64,000 bases of DNA from a marine actinobacterium PHSC20C1 (GTDB lineage Bacteria > Actinomycetota > Actinomycetes > Actinomycetales > Microbacteriaceae). A program made the translations under genes and the position numbers. Position 1 is the first letter of the stretch; the number at the start of each line of letters is the position of its first letter. The notes beneath the pieces were generated by a model. The model had not been told where the DNA came from. It made no database searches and saw nothing but the letters and a program-made list of their open reading frames with translations. The DNA lies in contig CH672415.1 in assembly GCA_000153145.1 (NCBI GenBank), forward strand, positions 313,854-377,853, written 5' to 3'. Positions 13,692 through 27,164 of the stretch are shown here, piece after piece.

Positions 13692-14572
13692 TGGCCCGGT
13701 TCACTTCCCTTGAGCAGCGGATCGATGAGTGGGCGCATCGCAAGCTCGATCAACAGTCGAGTCTTCAGCAGAGTCGCGCCCGCACGTGGGTAATTGAGTT
13801 CACGGTTTTCGTGCTCAAACAGGCGTGGGCCTGTGTGTTCGGTGGCGCCCTGTTGGCTGTGCTCGTGCTCACGCGATTGTGGTATCCAGATTCGGCCACT
13901 CTGGCGCGCAACGATTTCTTAGTTCTGGCGGCTCTCGCGATTCAGGTGCTTATGGTCGTCTTCAAGTTGGAGACGCTGCGTGAGTTGAGGGTGATCATCC
14001 TGTTCCACATTGTGGGAACGGTGATGGAAGTTTTCAAAACCGATGCAGGCTCGTGGACCTATGAGGGCGACGGCATCCTGCATGTCTTCGGTGTGCCGCT
14101 CTATAGCGGGTTCATGTATGCGGCGGTTGGCTCGTACATGGTGCGAGTGTTCCGGCTGTTCGAGTTGCGATTCGATCGCTATCCTCGGCGCTGGGTTACT
14201 GCGATTCTGGCGCTATTGATCTATGTGAACTTCTTCAGCCATCACTTCATTCTTGATGCGCGTTGGTTCTTGTTCGCGGCCGTCGCTGTCATTTATTGGC
14301 GCACAGTGATGCACGTACGGGTATCGAGGGCGAGGTTCCGGATGCCCGTGTTGCTGGCATTCGTGGGGGTCGCGTTGTTCATCTGGTTTGCCGAGAACGT
14401 GGCGACCTGGTCGAACGCTTGGGTTTATCCGAATCAGTCGGAGGGCTGGGAGTTGGTTTCGATCGCCAAGCTCGGCTCGTGGTTGCTGTTGATGATTGTC
14501 TCGGTGGTGCTCGTTACGTGGGTGGAGAAACCTCGCCCGCCCGAAGCGGAGTTGTTAGCGCCCGAGCAGTAG
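13691..14572 (+). CDS. DUF817 family integral membrane protein
   Basis: 293 residues from GTG at 13691, which overlaps the preceding stop (TAGTG). About eight hydrophobic helices. Typical DUF817 strings are KTDAGSWTYEGDGILHVFGVPLYSGFMY (split here by family spacing), YVNFFSHHFILDARW, FIWFAENVATW and KLGSWLLLMIVSVVLVT. The conserved acidic and His residues lie near membrane ends, which suggests an enzyme or transporter in the membrane, but no function is established for the family. The frame is open further upstream inside the glycosylase gene; the GTG start is preferred because it gives the family's N-terminus. Confidence 0.85.
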   Translation: MARFTSLEQRIDEWAHRKLDQQSSLQQSRARTWVIEFTVFVLKQAWACVFGGALLAVLVLTRLWYPDSATLARNDFLVLAALAIQVLMVVFKLETLRELRVIILFHIVGTVMEVFKTDAGSWTYEGDGILHVFGVPLYSGFMYAAVGSYMVRVFRLFELRFDRYPRRWVTAILALLIYVNFFSHHFILDARWFLFAAVAVIYWRTVMHVRVSRARFRMPVLLAFVGVALFIWFAENVATWSNAWVYPNQSEGWELVSIAKLGSWLLLMIVSVVLVTWVEKPRPPEAELLAPEQ

Positions 14573-15109
14573 TGCGGCCGCGCACAGTCCAGCCCAGACG
14601 AGGCTCACGAGTGTGCCAATAATGAATCGTTCGCGGGCCGCAGCGTTTTCGAGTTCAGAGAATCGGCCGAGACCTTTGATCGCGATGATTACCGCGACTG
14701 CGCCGGGTTGTCCGACCATAAGCGAGCCGATGAATGCGAAGCGTTCGAGGTAGCCGATCGTGGTTCCACCGCGAAGAATTTCTCGCTGCGGTAGGGGAGA
14801 GTCTGAGTCGCTGACGAGGATTCCGCCGTGGATGCCGCGCACGGCTGGATATGAAGCGAGCGAAAGCACGTAGGCGACGAGAGGGCTGCCGGCGATCGTG
14901 GCCAGTGCGATCATTGCAACGCTCATGAGAATGACGAGGCCAGAGAGATCTCCGGGCAGCGGATTCTGGGTGGAGCCCAGAATGAGCGCAATGGCGACGG
15001 GCACGAAGGCGGATGTTGCGAGCCAGTACTTTTCGGTGCGTGCCGCGATCATGGAGGCGCCGATCGCGCCGATCGTGAGTACCAGTACTGCTATCCACCA
15101 GCCGATCAT
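14555..15109 (-). CDS. Membrane protein, DUF3307-like C-terminus, paired with SatD-like regulator
   Basis: 184 residues with about five hydrophobic segments. The last 75 residues hold GGTTIGYLERFAFIGSLMVGQPGAVAVIIAIKGLGRF (given in parts: GGTTIGYLER, GQPGAVAVIIAIKGLGRF, ERFIIGTLVS), which is the conserved pattern at the C-terminus of DUF3307 membrane proteins. Function unknown. Its start overlaps the stop of the SatD-like gene by four bases, so the two are one operon; this pairing of a SatD protein with such a membrane protein is seen in other bacteria. The end overlaps the converging DUF817 gene by 18 bases. Confidence 0.75.
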   Translation of the reverse strand: MIGWWIAVLVLTIGAIGASMIAARTEKYWLATSAFVPVAIALILGSTQNPLPGDLSGLVILMSVAMIALATIAGSPLVAYVLSLASYPAVRGIHGGILVSDSDSPLPQREILRGGTTIGYLERFAFIGSLMVGQPGAVAVIIAIKGLGRFSELENAAARERFIIGTLVSLVWAGLCAAALLLGR

Positions 15110-15744
15110 GATGTGCCTTCCTCTGCGTCGAGTGTCTTGTCTGTTGTCAGTGCATCGTGTGCTCTGTCGAGAAGGTTAGCAAGCGCTCGAACGGCATCTT
15201 CTTCGGTGCGGAGCCCGGCGACGAGGGCGCGTTGACTGGCTGACTGGGGTGAGATGCCGAGTCGTTCAGCGGCATCAGCTTGAGTGATTCCGGTGTTGAG
15301 CAGGTCGTACAGTTCCCAACCGTTGTCGGTTCGCCGGTTTCGCATCAGGATGAGAAGTTCTAGGAGGGGATCGATGTCTTGCGCGAGTTCACTGGCGGGG
15401 TCGGATTCGATCGCGCATTTCGCTTGACTTTTCTTGGCGCGATCGATGGCGGTGCGAGCGGCGATGAAGGCGGGGCCGCTGGTTGCGCGCACGGTTGCGC
15501 CGTAGGGCGAGGGCACTGCACCGATGCCGATTCCGACGCTCCACTGGCCGGTTCGGGTCAGTTGGAGTGCAATCTCGAGGGCCGCTTGCGCAGAGTTCAG
15601 CAACATTTGCACTTCGTCGCCCGCAGTGCGCTCGGCGGTGAGTTCGAGGTCGTCTGCGCGCTCTGCGTTGAGTAATTGCAGTGCTTCGGCCACGGCATCC
15701 GCGCTGCGTCGGCTGTTTCGTTGATCTGCTGTAATCACAAACAT
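15106..15744 (-). CDS. SatD-family-like HTH protein
   Basis: 212 residues. The N-terminus MFVITADQRNSRRSAD and the middle DEVQMLLNSAQAALEIALQL / GIGIGAVPSPYGATVRAT follow the pattern of SatD-family proteins (named from the Streptococcus mutans sat acid-tolerance locus). The C-terminal 65 residues contain a helix-turn-helix (GITQADAAERLGISPQSASQRAL), so it probably binds DNA. The ATG is 6 nt after a TAGCCT -10 box (15756-15751 on the minus strand), so the mRNA is probably leaderless. Two copies of a TGATT-N6-(A/T)ATCA site stand directly upstream, which would allow autoregulation. It shares its upstream region with tyrS. Confidence 0.75.
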   Translation of the reverse strand: MFVITADQRNSRRSADAVAEALQLLNAERADDLELTAERTAGDEVQMLLNSAQAALEIALQLTRTGQWSVGIGIGAVPSPYGATVRATSGPAFIAARTAIDRAKKSQAKCAIESDPASELAQDIDPLLELLILMRNRRTDNGWELYDLLNTGITQADAAERLGISPQSASQRALVAGLRTEEDAVRALANLLDRAHDALTTDKTLDAEEGTS

Positions 15745-15762
15745 AACTAAAGGCTACAGCAT

Positions 15763-15806
15763 TGATTCACAAATATCAGGCCCACATCATTGATTTCTGA
15801 GAATCA
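15763..15806. promoter_or_regulatory. Two direct copies of an inverted-repeat operator between satD-like gene and tyrS
   Basis: TGATTCACAAATATCA at 15763-15778 and TGATTTCTGAGAATCA at 15791-15806, offset by 28 bp. Each is a 5-bp inverted repeat with a 6-bp centre (the second perfect, the first with one mismatch). Both are preceded by CAT and followed by GGC, so the repeat unit is longer than the palindrome. They lie just upstream of the -10 box of the SatD-like gene. Confidence 0.55.
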
Positions 15807-15869
15807 GGCTCCCAGCGTTGCTTTGTGGTCTCGTCACGAGCACCCGCAACCTCCACTACGGTTGAAGAC

Positions 15870-17180
15870 GTGTCAGCGACAGCATCAGAATCACTCAGTA
15901 GCCAAAGTAACGACAGCTCATTCGAGAGCCTGTGGGACGAACTCACGTGGCGCGGCCTCGTGCATGTCTCGACGGACGCGGATGCTCTCAAAGAACTCCT
16001 CGAGGGCGACCCGATCACCTACTACTGCGGATTCGACCCGACCGCGCCGAGTCTGCACCTCGGCAACCTCGTGCAGCTCTTGCTGATGCGCCGACTTCAA
16101 CTGGCTGGCCACCGGCCTCTCGGACTTGTGGGGGGAGCGACCGGACTCATTGGAGATCCACGTCCCACTGCCGAACGCACCCTCAACGACAACGAAACGG
16201 TTGCCGAGTGGGTGAGCTACTTGCAAGCGCAGGTCTCGAAGTTCTTGAGTGCCGAGGGTGACAATGCGGTTCGCATGGTCAACAACCTCGACTGGACTTC
16301 TCCCATGAGTGCCATCGACTTCTTGAGGGATGTCGGTAAGTACTTCCGCGTCGGCACCATGATCAAGAAAGACGCGGTTAGTGCGCGCCTCAATAGCGAC
16401 GCCGGAATTAGCTACACCGAGTTCAGCTACCAGGTGATGCAGGGGATGGACTTCCTCGAGCTCTACCGAAGCTACGGCTGCGTATTGCAGACGGGCGGCA
16501 GTGATCAATGGGGCAACCTCACGAGCGGCACTGACCTCATCCATAAGGCGGAAGGTGCGAGCGTTCACGCGATCGGCACTCCGCTCATCACCAACTCTGA
16601 CGGCACCAAGTTTGGCAAGAGCGAAGGCAACGCCGTCTGGCTGGATGACGCGATGACGAGCCCGTACGCGTTCTACCAGTTCTGGCTTAATACTGATGAT
16701 GCTGATGTCGTGCAGCGTCTGAAGATCTTCACGTTCTTCTCGCGAGAGCGAATTTCCGAGCTCGAAACTGCTGTGGCTGATGCACCGTTTAGGCGTGAAG
16801 CGCAGAAGACGCTCGCTTTCGAGGTGACGTCCTTGGTGCACGGCCGCGACGCAACGGAAGCCGCAATTTCAGCATCCGCAGCACTGTTCGGCCAGGGGGA
16901 GTTGGCATCGCTCGATGCCGAAACTCTTGCTGCGGCATTGCGTGAACTTGCCCACGTTGAGTCCGCTGGCGATTCGACAATCGTGCAACTACTTGTCGAC
17001 ACGAAGCTCGTCTCAAGCGCGAGCGAAGCTCGTCGCGCGATTTCGCAGGGTGGCGTGTACCTCAACAACATTGCGGTAGCGGATGATCAAGCCACGGTGG
17101 GCAGCGATCTCTTGCCGGGAAATGTTGCTGTGCTCCGCCGAGGCAAGAAAACGCTCGCAGGAATCTTCGTCACTTCGTAA
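15870..17180 (+). CDS. tyrS: Tyrosine--tRNA ligase
   Basis: Class I synthetase that charges tRNA-Tyr. 436 residues from GTG at 15870; a GTG at 15825 would add 15 residues. I prefer 15870 because TACGGT, a -10-like hexamer, ends 7 nt before it. The class I signature is PSLHLGNLVQL (HIGH motif as HLGN), the tyrosine pocket is YTEFSYQVMQGMDFLELYR, the QTGGSDQWGNLTSG motif is typical of bacterial TyrRS, and the KMSKS loop is KFGKS. The last 70 residues are an S4-type RNA-binding domain (LVDTKLVSSASEARRAISQGGVYLNN). Divergent from the SatD-like gene. Confidence 0.95.
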   Translation: MSATASESLSSQSNDSSFESLWDELTWRGLVHVSTDADALKELLEGDPITYYCGFDPTAPSLHLGNLVQLLLMRRLQLAGHRPLGLVGGATGLIGDPRPTAERTLNDNETVAEWVSYLQAQVSKFLSAEGDNAVRMVNNLDWTSPMSAIDFLRDVGKYFRVGTMIKKDAVSARLNSDAGISYTEFSYQVMQGMDFLELYRSYGCVLQTGGSDQWGNLTSGTDLIHKAEGASVHAIGTPLITNSDGTKFGKSEGNAVWLDDAMTSPYAFYQFWLNTDDADVVQRLKIFTFFSRERISELETAVADAPFRREAQKTLAFEVTSLVHGRDATEAAISASAALFGQGELASLDAETLAAALRELAHVESAGDSTIVQLLVDTKLVSSASEARRAISQGGVYLNNIAVADDQATVGSDLLPGNVAVLRRGKKTLAGIFVTS

Positions 17181-17272
17181 TCCGTTCGAGCCCGTTGCAG
17201 CGTGACGCTGCTCTCGATCATGCGAGGTAGAACGACGAGCCGATTGTCGGACACCGCGCGTAGCCTGACTGA

Positions 17273-17827
17273 ATGTCACGCGTACTCTTCGAAACTGCAT
17301 CCACGCTCAACGGATTTCTTGCTGACGAAGCGAACTCTCTCGACTGGTTGTTCGCGGTCCCGAGTGATGACGCACCGCCGGTTGCGCCAACGGCGACGGT
17401 CCAGGTCGAGGGTTCAACGACCTACGAGTGGGTGCTCACGCACGAAGACCTGATCGCTAAGCCACACAAGTGGGCGGAGTACTTTGGTGCAAAGCCAACC
17501 TTCGTCTTCACGACTCGAGACCTGCCGGTGCCGGAAGGCGCAGACGTTCGCTTCGTTCGAGGAAGCGTTGCGGATGCTCTGCCGGCGATTCGCGAGGCTG
17601 CGGGTGATGGCGACATTTGGGTCGTCGGCGGCGGCGATCTCGCAGCGCAATTCATGGACGAGGGAGCCCTCGATGAGATCTCGGTGTCGATTGCGCCCGC
17701 GACCGTTCTGGGTGGCGCGCCGTTGTTTCCTCGCGCCCTGGGTGCTGATCGCTTGCGACTGAAGTCGGCGACTGCCGTTGGCCAGTTCGCCCACGTGGTT
17801 TATGAAGTCGTGCCTCTACCGAGTTAG
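17273..17827 (+). CDS. RibD C-terminal / dihydrofolate-reductase-like protein
   Basis: 184 residues with the fold of the reductase half of RibD: N-terminus SRVLFETASTLNGFLADEANSLDWLF, the central RGSVADALPAIREAAGDGDIWVVGGGDLAAQFMDEGALDEISVSIAPATVLGGAPLF. The GGG-x-LAxxF and APVxLGxGxPLF patterns bind NADPH in the family. Such stand-alone proteins are common in actinobacteria and the substrate is unknown; it is not next to other riboflavin genes. ATG at 17273 is 6 nt after a TAGCCT box (17261-17266), which points to a leaderless mRNA. Confidence 0.85.
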   Translation: MSRVLFETASTLNGFLADEANSLDWLFAVPSDDAPPVAPTATVQVEGSTTYEWVLTHEDLIAKPHKWAEYFGAKPTFVFTTRDLPVPEGADVRFVRGSVADALPAIREAAGDGDIWVVGGGDLAAQFMDEGALDEISVSIAPATVLGGAPLFPRALGADRLRLKSATAVGQFAHVVYEVVPLPS

Positions 17828-18163
17828 GACTCTCAACTTTCACCTCAACGTTGGGCGCCTTCCCTGTGTTTTGTTGGGTGTTGGGTGGCGACACGCCCGG
17901 GATGGGGGAGGGTTTGGTGGGTGGGGGATTGTGCACGTAAAGTTCTTTCTTGTCACCCCAAAGGTGCGGAAGTCCCGGGCAGTTCTGCTGCTAGGTTTCC
18001 GGCCTCAAGTGGGGGCCAGCATCCTCTAAATCTGTTATAGTTTTAGTCCGGTCGGGTAGCGGAATTCCTCTTGTGGGTTTCGGTGTCTGGTCTGGGGATG
18101 TCTTCCTGCTTCATGCGTGTGTTGGTTGGTTGTTGTGTGCCGTTTTGGTTCGCTTCGGTTGAT
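17828..18163. other. Non-coding region upstream of rrn promoter
   Basis: No gene seen. GC-skewed (G- and T-rich) sequence. A TATAGT hexamer at 18036-18041 is a possible -10 box of an additional upstream rrn promoter, but I see no good -35 for it. Confidence 0.4.
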
Positions 18164-18191
18164 TTGACAAGCTCGGTGAAGCTGGTAAGTT
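18164..18191 (+). promoter_or_regulatory. rrn operon promoter
   Basis: Consensus -35 TTGACA (18164-18169), 16-bp spacer, -10 TAAGTT (18186-18191). It stands about 340 nt before the 16S gene, a normal leader length for actinobacterial rrn operons. Confidence 0.8.
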
Positions 18192-18289
18192 AGACAGGTT
18201 GCCTTTCGCTTTCGGCGGAGGTTGCCAACACAGGTTTTGTAGCCCTGGGGTGAAGCCGTTTTGCGGTGGAGGTCAGGAGCGTCCGATCC

Positions 18290-18311
18290 TTGAGAACTCA
18301 ACAGCGTGCAC
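18290..18311 (+). promoter_or_regulatory. Conserved rRNA leader element (TTGAGAACTCAACAG)
   Basis: TTGAGAACTCAACAGCG is a motif that recurs in leaders of actinobacterial rRNA. A related copy (TTGAGAACTACACAGTGGACG) precedes the 23S gene at about 20392-20412. Such elements take part in rRNA processing or antitermination; which one applies here is not visible. Confidence 0.5.
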
Positions 18312-18532
18312 AATGTCAAATGCCAAAAACCCGACTGTGCTTAGTGAGATCGTCCCATTTCGGGTCGTGATTGCTGGTGCAGCGGATTCCTTTGGAAAAG
18401 ATATAAACAACAAAGCAAGTCAGTATTGATTTGTTCTGTCAGTTTCAAACTTGTTGCCTCGACACCCTATTCCGGGTGCGGGTGACACAAGATGTGCATT
18501 GGGTGACTTCGGTTGTCTGGTGCAATCAAACA

Positions 18533-23664
<5,132 letters not shown>

Positions 23665-23849
23665 AACCACCCCACCTCACTGGGCAACCCTCGGGTTGTC
23701 GAATGGTGAATGAGAAGAATTCTCGCGTCCACTTTGTGGTTCCCGATTTACGGTCGGGAACTGCGCCCAGCACACACTGCTTGGGAACTCCATCACGGAG
23801 AACTCTCAAGTGTTGTGAACTGGCCCAGACTGATACATAAATCAATAGT

Positions 23850-23968
23850 GTTTCGGCGGCCATAGCGAGAGGGAAACGCCCGGTTACATTCCGAACCCGG
23901 AAGCTAAGACTCTCTGCGCCGATGGTACTGCAAGGGGGACCTTGTGGGAGAGTAGGACACCGCCGGAC
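23850..23968 (+). rRNA. rrf: 5S ribosomal RNA
   Basis: About 119 nt starting GTTTCGGCGGCCATAGCG, with the conserved CCGAACCCGGAAGCTAAG loop, the GGGAGAGTAGGACACCGCCGGAC end, and 5'/3' complementarity (GGCGG / CCGCC). Last gene of the rrn operon. Confidence 0.95.
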
Positions 23969-23976
23969 TTCAATTG

Positions 23977-24023
23977 TAAAATGGCCACCCCTGTGTTTAA
24001 TAGACACAGTGGGTGGCTATTTT
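23977..24023 (+). terminator. Terminator of the rrn operon
   Basis: Long inverted repeat (about AAAATGGCCACCC-C-TGTGT with ACACA-GTGGGTGGCTATTTT) directly after the 5S gene, loop of about 7 nt, followed by T residues. One or two mismatches in the stem. Very likely the rrn terminator. Confidence 0.88.
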
Positions 24024-24057
24024 GCGTTAAGTCCCCACCCCAAATTCAGGAGCAATA

Positions 24058-25212
24058 GTGAGTGATTCGTCAGGTAACGATGGACGTCGCGAAAGTCGAC
24101 CCCACGGAAACCGCTCTGGCGCGCCACGATCTGGTGGTCGACCCACCGGTGGGCGACCAGGTGAAGGACGACCAAGCGATGGAAAGCCGCGCCGTGACAA
24201 CGCCGCAGGTGGACCAGCACGCGGCAAGCCGGCATCCGGCTCAGATCGACCAGCACGCCCTCAGCGCAACGACGGTTCAGGTCGTCCCGAGCGAGGCGGA
24301 CATCCCGATCGGGGAGCGCGCAGTGACGGTCCCCCCGAGAAGCGCTTGTGGACCAAAGGCGGGGCACCCGCGCGCGGAGACCGCGACTCGAGCGAACGTG
24401 AGCCTGAAGAGGATCGCGATCCCTTCGGCATCCGATCCGTTCGTGCATTTCACCAAGCACCGGAGATCCCAGAGGGAATTACTCCGAAGATGCTTGATCG
24501 CATCGCCTCCAACGAACTCAAGACACTCAGCAAAGAAAACGCAGAAGGCGTCGCCCTGCACCTCGTGATGGTCTCTCGACTGATCGAGACCGACCCTGAG
24601 CTCGCCCACCAGCACGCAATCTCTGCTGCACGCCGAGCAGGCCGAATTGGTGTTGTACGCGAGACCCTCGCGATCACCGCCTACGCGACCGAGGATTACG
24701 CACTTGCTCTGCGCGAACTGCGTACCTACCGCCGCATCTCTGGCCGGGATGACCAGCTGCCGATGATGGTCGATAGCGAACGTGGGCTACTGCGCCCCGA
24801 GCGCGCACTCGAACTGGGACGCTCCGTGCGTCGCAGCACCCTATCGACAGGCGTACAAGTAGAACTCGCGATCGCCATGTCAGGGGCGCGACTCGACCTC
24901 GGTCAAACTGAAGAAGCACTCGTCGAACTGCAGATTCCCCAGCTCGATCCCACAAAGGCCTTCAGCTACAGTCCAGCGCTCTTCGGTGCCTACGGCACCG
25001 TTCTCGAAGAACTCGGGCGCGAAGAAGAAGCGGCAATCTGGTTTGACCGTGCCGATATTGCCGAGGATGCCCTCAACGACGATGACGAATCGACCATCGA
25101 AGTTGTCGAAGAAGAATTCGAACCGAACTATGCCGCAGATGGTGATGATGCAGAGAACAACCAGCCTGTGGAAGAAGTTGACGAAACAGAGACCGGCACA
25201 CGTGAGCTCTAG
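24058..25212 (+). CDS. Conserved actinobacterial TPR-like protein with disordered RGG/PGR N-terminus
   Basis: 384 residues from GTG at 24058 (ribosome binding site AGGAGCAA). Residues 1-100 are low-complexity, rich in Gly, Arg, Pro and Asp with repeated GRPxxGRP and RPARPQR strings, so probably disordered and basic, able to bind RNA. Residues 130-340 are all helical with repeated ALxxLR/EEALVEL patterns like tetratricopeptide repeats. The last 45 residues are strongly acidic (DDDESTIEVVEEEFEPN ... EEVDETETG). I know of no assigned function. It is the first gene of a cluster with the HAD hydrolase, a small protein and tlyA, overlapping the next start. Confidence 0.8.
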   Translation: MSDSSGNDGRRESRPHGNRSGAPRSGGRPTGGRPGEGRPSDGKPRRDNAAGGPARGKPASGSDRPARPQRNDGSGRPERGGHPDRGARSDGPPEKRLWTKGGAPARGDRDSSEREPEEDRDPFGIRSVRAFHQAPEIPEGITPKMLDRIASNELKTLSKENAEGVALHLVMVSRLIETDPELAHQHAISAARRAGRIGVVRETLAITAYATEDYALALRELRTYRRISGRDDQLPMMVDSERGLLRPERALELGRSVRRSTLSTGVQVELAIAMSGARLDLGQTEEALVELQIPQLDPTKAFSYSPALFGAYGTVLEELGREEEAAIWFDRADIAEDALNDDDESTIEVVEEEFEPNYAADGDDAENNQPVEEVDETETGTREL

Positions 25213-26200
25213 GACGCCCCTTGAAGGTGTCGCCCTAGTACTCGCCGATCTCGATGGCGTCGTTTACCGCGGGCCGGACGCGATTGCACATGCGGTCATG
25301 AGTCTTAATGCCATCGACTCAGCGCAGGTCGCCTACATCACCAACAATGCCTCACGCACCGACAAGTCTGTTGCGAAGCATTTGAGCGAGCTCGGGCTGC
25401 AGGTCGAACCTCGCGATGTTGTAACCTCACCGCAGGCCGCAATCGGTCTGCTCCGTGGAATCGTAGATCCAGGATCGACAATTCTCGTCGTCGGGGGAGA
25501 AGGCCTTACCGACGAACTCGACAAAGCCGGGTTCGTTGTCACACGTTCGGCGGAAGATTCGCCCGCCGCCGTCGTTCAAGGCTTCGCCCCAGACGTCGCC
25601 TGGGTGCACCTTGCCGAAGCCGCATTCGCCCTCAAGGGCGGCGACGCCGGCATCCCCTGGATTGCGACCAACACTGACTGGACGATTCCCCAAGCCAGAG
25701 GCACTGCGCCCGGAAACGGCACCCTCGTCTCCGCAGTACACACCGCCGTAGGCCGTCTGCCGATCGTTGCTGGCAAGCCAGAAGTTGCGATCTTCGAAGA
25801 GGCGTTTACCCGCTACGATTCGCGGGCAGCCCTCATGATTGGCGACCGCCTGGACACCGACATCCTCGGTGCAAACAAAGCGGGCATCCCATCACTGCTC
25901 GTACTCACCGGCATCGACCAGGCCAAGCAAGTGCTCGCGGCAATCCCCGAAGAGCGTCCGACAATGATCGTCGACGACCTGCGGGGGCTACACGAGCCTT
26001 ATCCAGAAACCGTGATCACGCACGACGGCGCCGCCGTAGTAACGACAGTGGGAACGGCGACAGTGCGCCTCGAAGCACAGCGACTGACCGTGACGTCGGC
26101 CGGAACATCCATCGACCGATTGCGCGCAGGCGCAGCAGCAATTTGGAACTCGGGGAGCGCCATCTACGCCCTCGAAGTCCCAGCGGAGCTATATTCGTGA
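25202..26200 (+). CDS. HAD-IIA family hydrolase (NagD/PGP-like)
   Basis: 332 residues from GTG at 25202, overlapping the previous stop by 11 bases. The haloacid-dehalogenase motifs are present: motif I LADLDGVVYRG (nucleophile Asp and the acid/base Asp changed to the DxDG form of the family), motif II YITNNASR, the cap domain with the IWATNTDWT-like string PWIATNTDWTIP, motif III lysine in AGKPE and motif IV MIGDRLDTDILGANKAGI. It hydrolyses phosphate esters such as sugar or nucleotide phosphates; the substrate cannot be read from the sequence. Conserved neighbour of tlyA in actinobacteria. A longer frame runs upstream to 24986 but lies inside the previous gene. Confidence 0.88.
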   Translation: MSSRTPLEGVALVLADLDGVVYRGPDAIAHAVMSLNAIDSAQVAYITNNASRTDKSVAKHLSELGLQVEPRDVVTSPQAAIGLLRGIVDPGSTILVVGGEGLTDELDKAGFVVTRSAEDSPAAVVQGFAPDVAWVHLAEAAFALKGGDAGIPWIATNTDWTIPQARGTAPGNGTLVSAVHTAVGRLPIVAGKPEVAIFEEAFTRYDSRAALMIGDRLDTDILGANKAGIPSLLVLTGIDQAKQVLAAIPEERPTMIVDDLRGLHEPYPETVITHDGAAVVTTVGTATVRLEAQRLTVTSAGTSIDRLRAGAAAIWNSGSAIYALEVPAELYS

Positions 26201-26355
26201 GTATGAGCGATGAATCACCCGTCGACGGATTGATGTCGCGACTGAGCCTGATCGAAGATCAGCCACTCGAATCGCGTGCCGCAGCCTTCACGCAGATCCA
26301 TGACGAACTGCAGCAGCAACTCGAGGGCAAGGACGCGTTCTCGCGCAATGGCTAG
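26197..26355 (+). CDS. Small conserved acidic protein between HAD hydrolase and tlyA
   Basis: About 52 residues from GTG at 26197 (or 50 from ATG at 26203). The sequence DGLMSRLSLIEDQPLESRAAAFTQIHDELQQQLEGKD forms one predicted long amphipathic helix with acidic ends. Its start overlaps the HAD stop by four bases (GTGA) and its stop overlaps the tlyA start by eight, so it is part of the operon. Small proteins at this place are common in actinobacteria; function not known. Confidence 0.8.
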   Translation: MSMSDESPVDGLMSRLSLIEDQPLESRAAAFTQIHDELQQQLEGKDAFSRNG

Positions 26356-27142
26356 CATGCGTCTCGACGCGGCACTCGCTGCACGCGGTCTTGCGCGCTC
26401 ACGCACGCACGCCGCGAAACTCATCGCTGATAACCTCGTGACCGTCTCGGGCGTAGCGGTGCCCAAAGCGTCAACACCAGTAAGCGACGAGCACGAGATT
26501 GAAGTCGCAGAGACAGATCACTACGTCAGCCGCGCAGCCCACAAACTTGTCGCAGCCCTCGACTCCTTTGGCATTGATGCCACGGGAACGCTCGCCCTCG
26601 ATGTTGGAGCGTCAACAGGCGGCTTCACTCAAGTGTTGCTTGAACGTGGTGCCCGAGAAGTGATCGCGCTCGACGTTGGACACGGCCAGCTTGTCGACGT
26701 GATCCGCTCGGATGCTCGCGTGCGCACAATCGAGCGGGAGAATGCTCGCTACCTCACAGCAGAGTCGCTTGCGGTGCTGAGTGGGACATCCGAGACCCCA
26801 ACACTTGTCGTTTCTGACCTATCGTTTATCTCGCTTCGTACCGTGCTTCCAGCGCTACACGCATCGGTGGGTGAAACCGCGGACTTCGTCTTGCTTGTGA
26901 AACCCCAGTTCGAAGTAGGGCGCACCAATATTCGCGAGGGCATCGTGCACGGAGCTGCGCTGCGCGACGAAGCAATCATGGGCGTGCTGTGGGCAGCCTG
27001 GGATCTCGGACTTGGCACGGCAGGCGTCATCCCCTCCCCGATTGCGGGAAATGCGGGAAACCGTGAATACCTTGTCTGGTTGAGCGCCCCAGCTGGCAGC
27101 AACCCGACAGAGTGGATAACGCAGGTTTCTGCCATCGCCTAA
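26348..27142 (+). CDS. tlyA: TlyA family rRNA (cytidine-2'-O)-methyltransferase
   Basis: Methylates 16S and 23S rRNA ribose 2'-OH; loss of TlyA gives capreomycin resistance in mycobacteria. 264 residues from ATG 26348 (ATG 26357 is also possible). The N-terminal 60 residues are an S4-type RNA-binding domain (MRLDAALAARGLARSRTHAAKLIADNLVTVSG); the rest is an FtsJ-type methyltransferase with SAM motif LALDVGASTGGFTQVLLERGA and the VSDLSFISLRTVLPAL and LLVKPQFEVG segments that carry the catalytic Asp and Lys. The C-terminal bases (27101-27140) have a diverged copy at 29484-29523, on the other side of the inserted copper cassette. Confidence 0.93.
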   Translation: MASMRLDAALAARGLARSRTHAAKLIADNLVTVSGVAVPKASTPVSDEHEIEVAETDHYVSRAAHKLVAALDSFGIDATGTLALDVGASTGGFTQVLLERGAREVIALDVGHGQLVDVIRSDARVRTIERENARYLTAESLAVLSGTSETPTLVVSDLSFISLRTVLPALHASVGETADFVLLVKPQFEVGRTNIREGIVHGAALRDEAIMGVLWAAWDLGLGTAGVIPSPIAGNAGNREYLVWLSAPAGSNPTEWITQVSAIA

Positions 27143-27164
27143 ACGGTGAAGGCCTCCACCCTGA

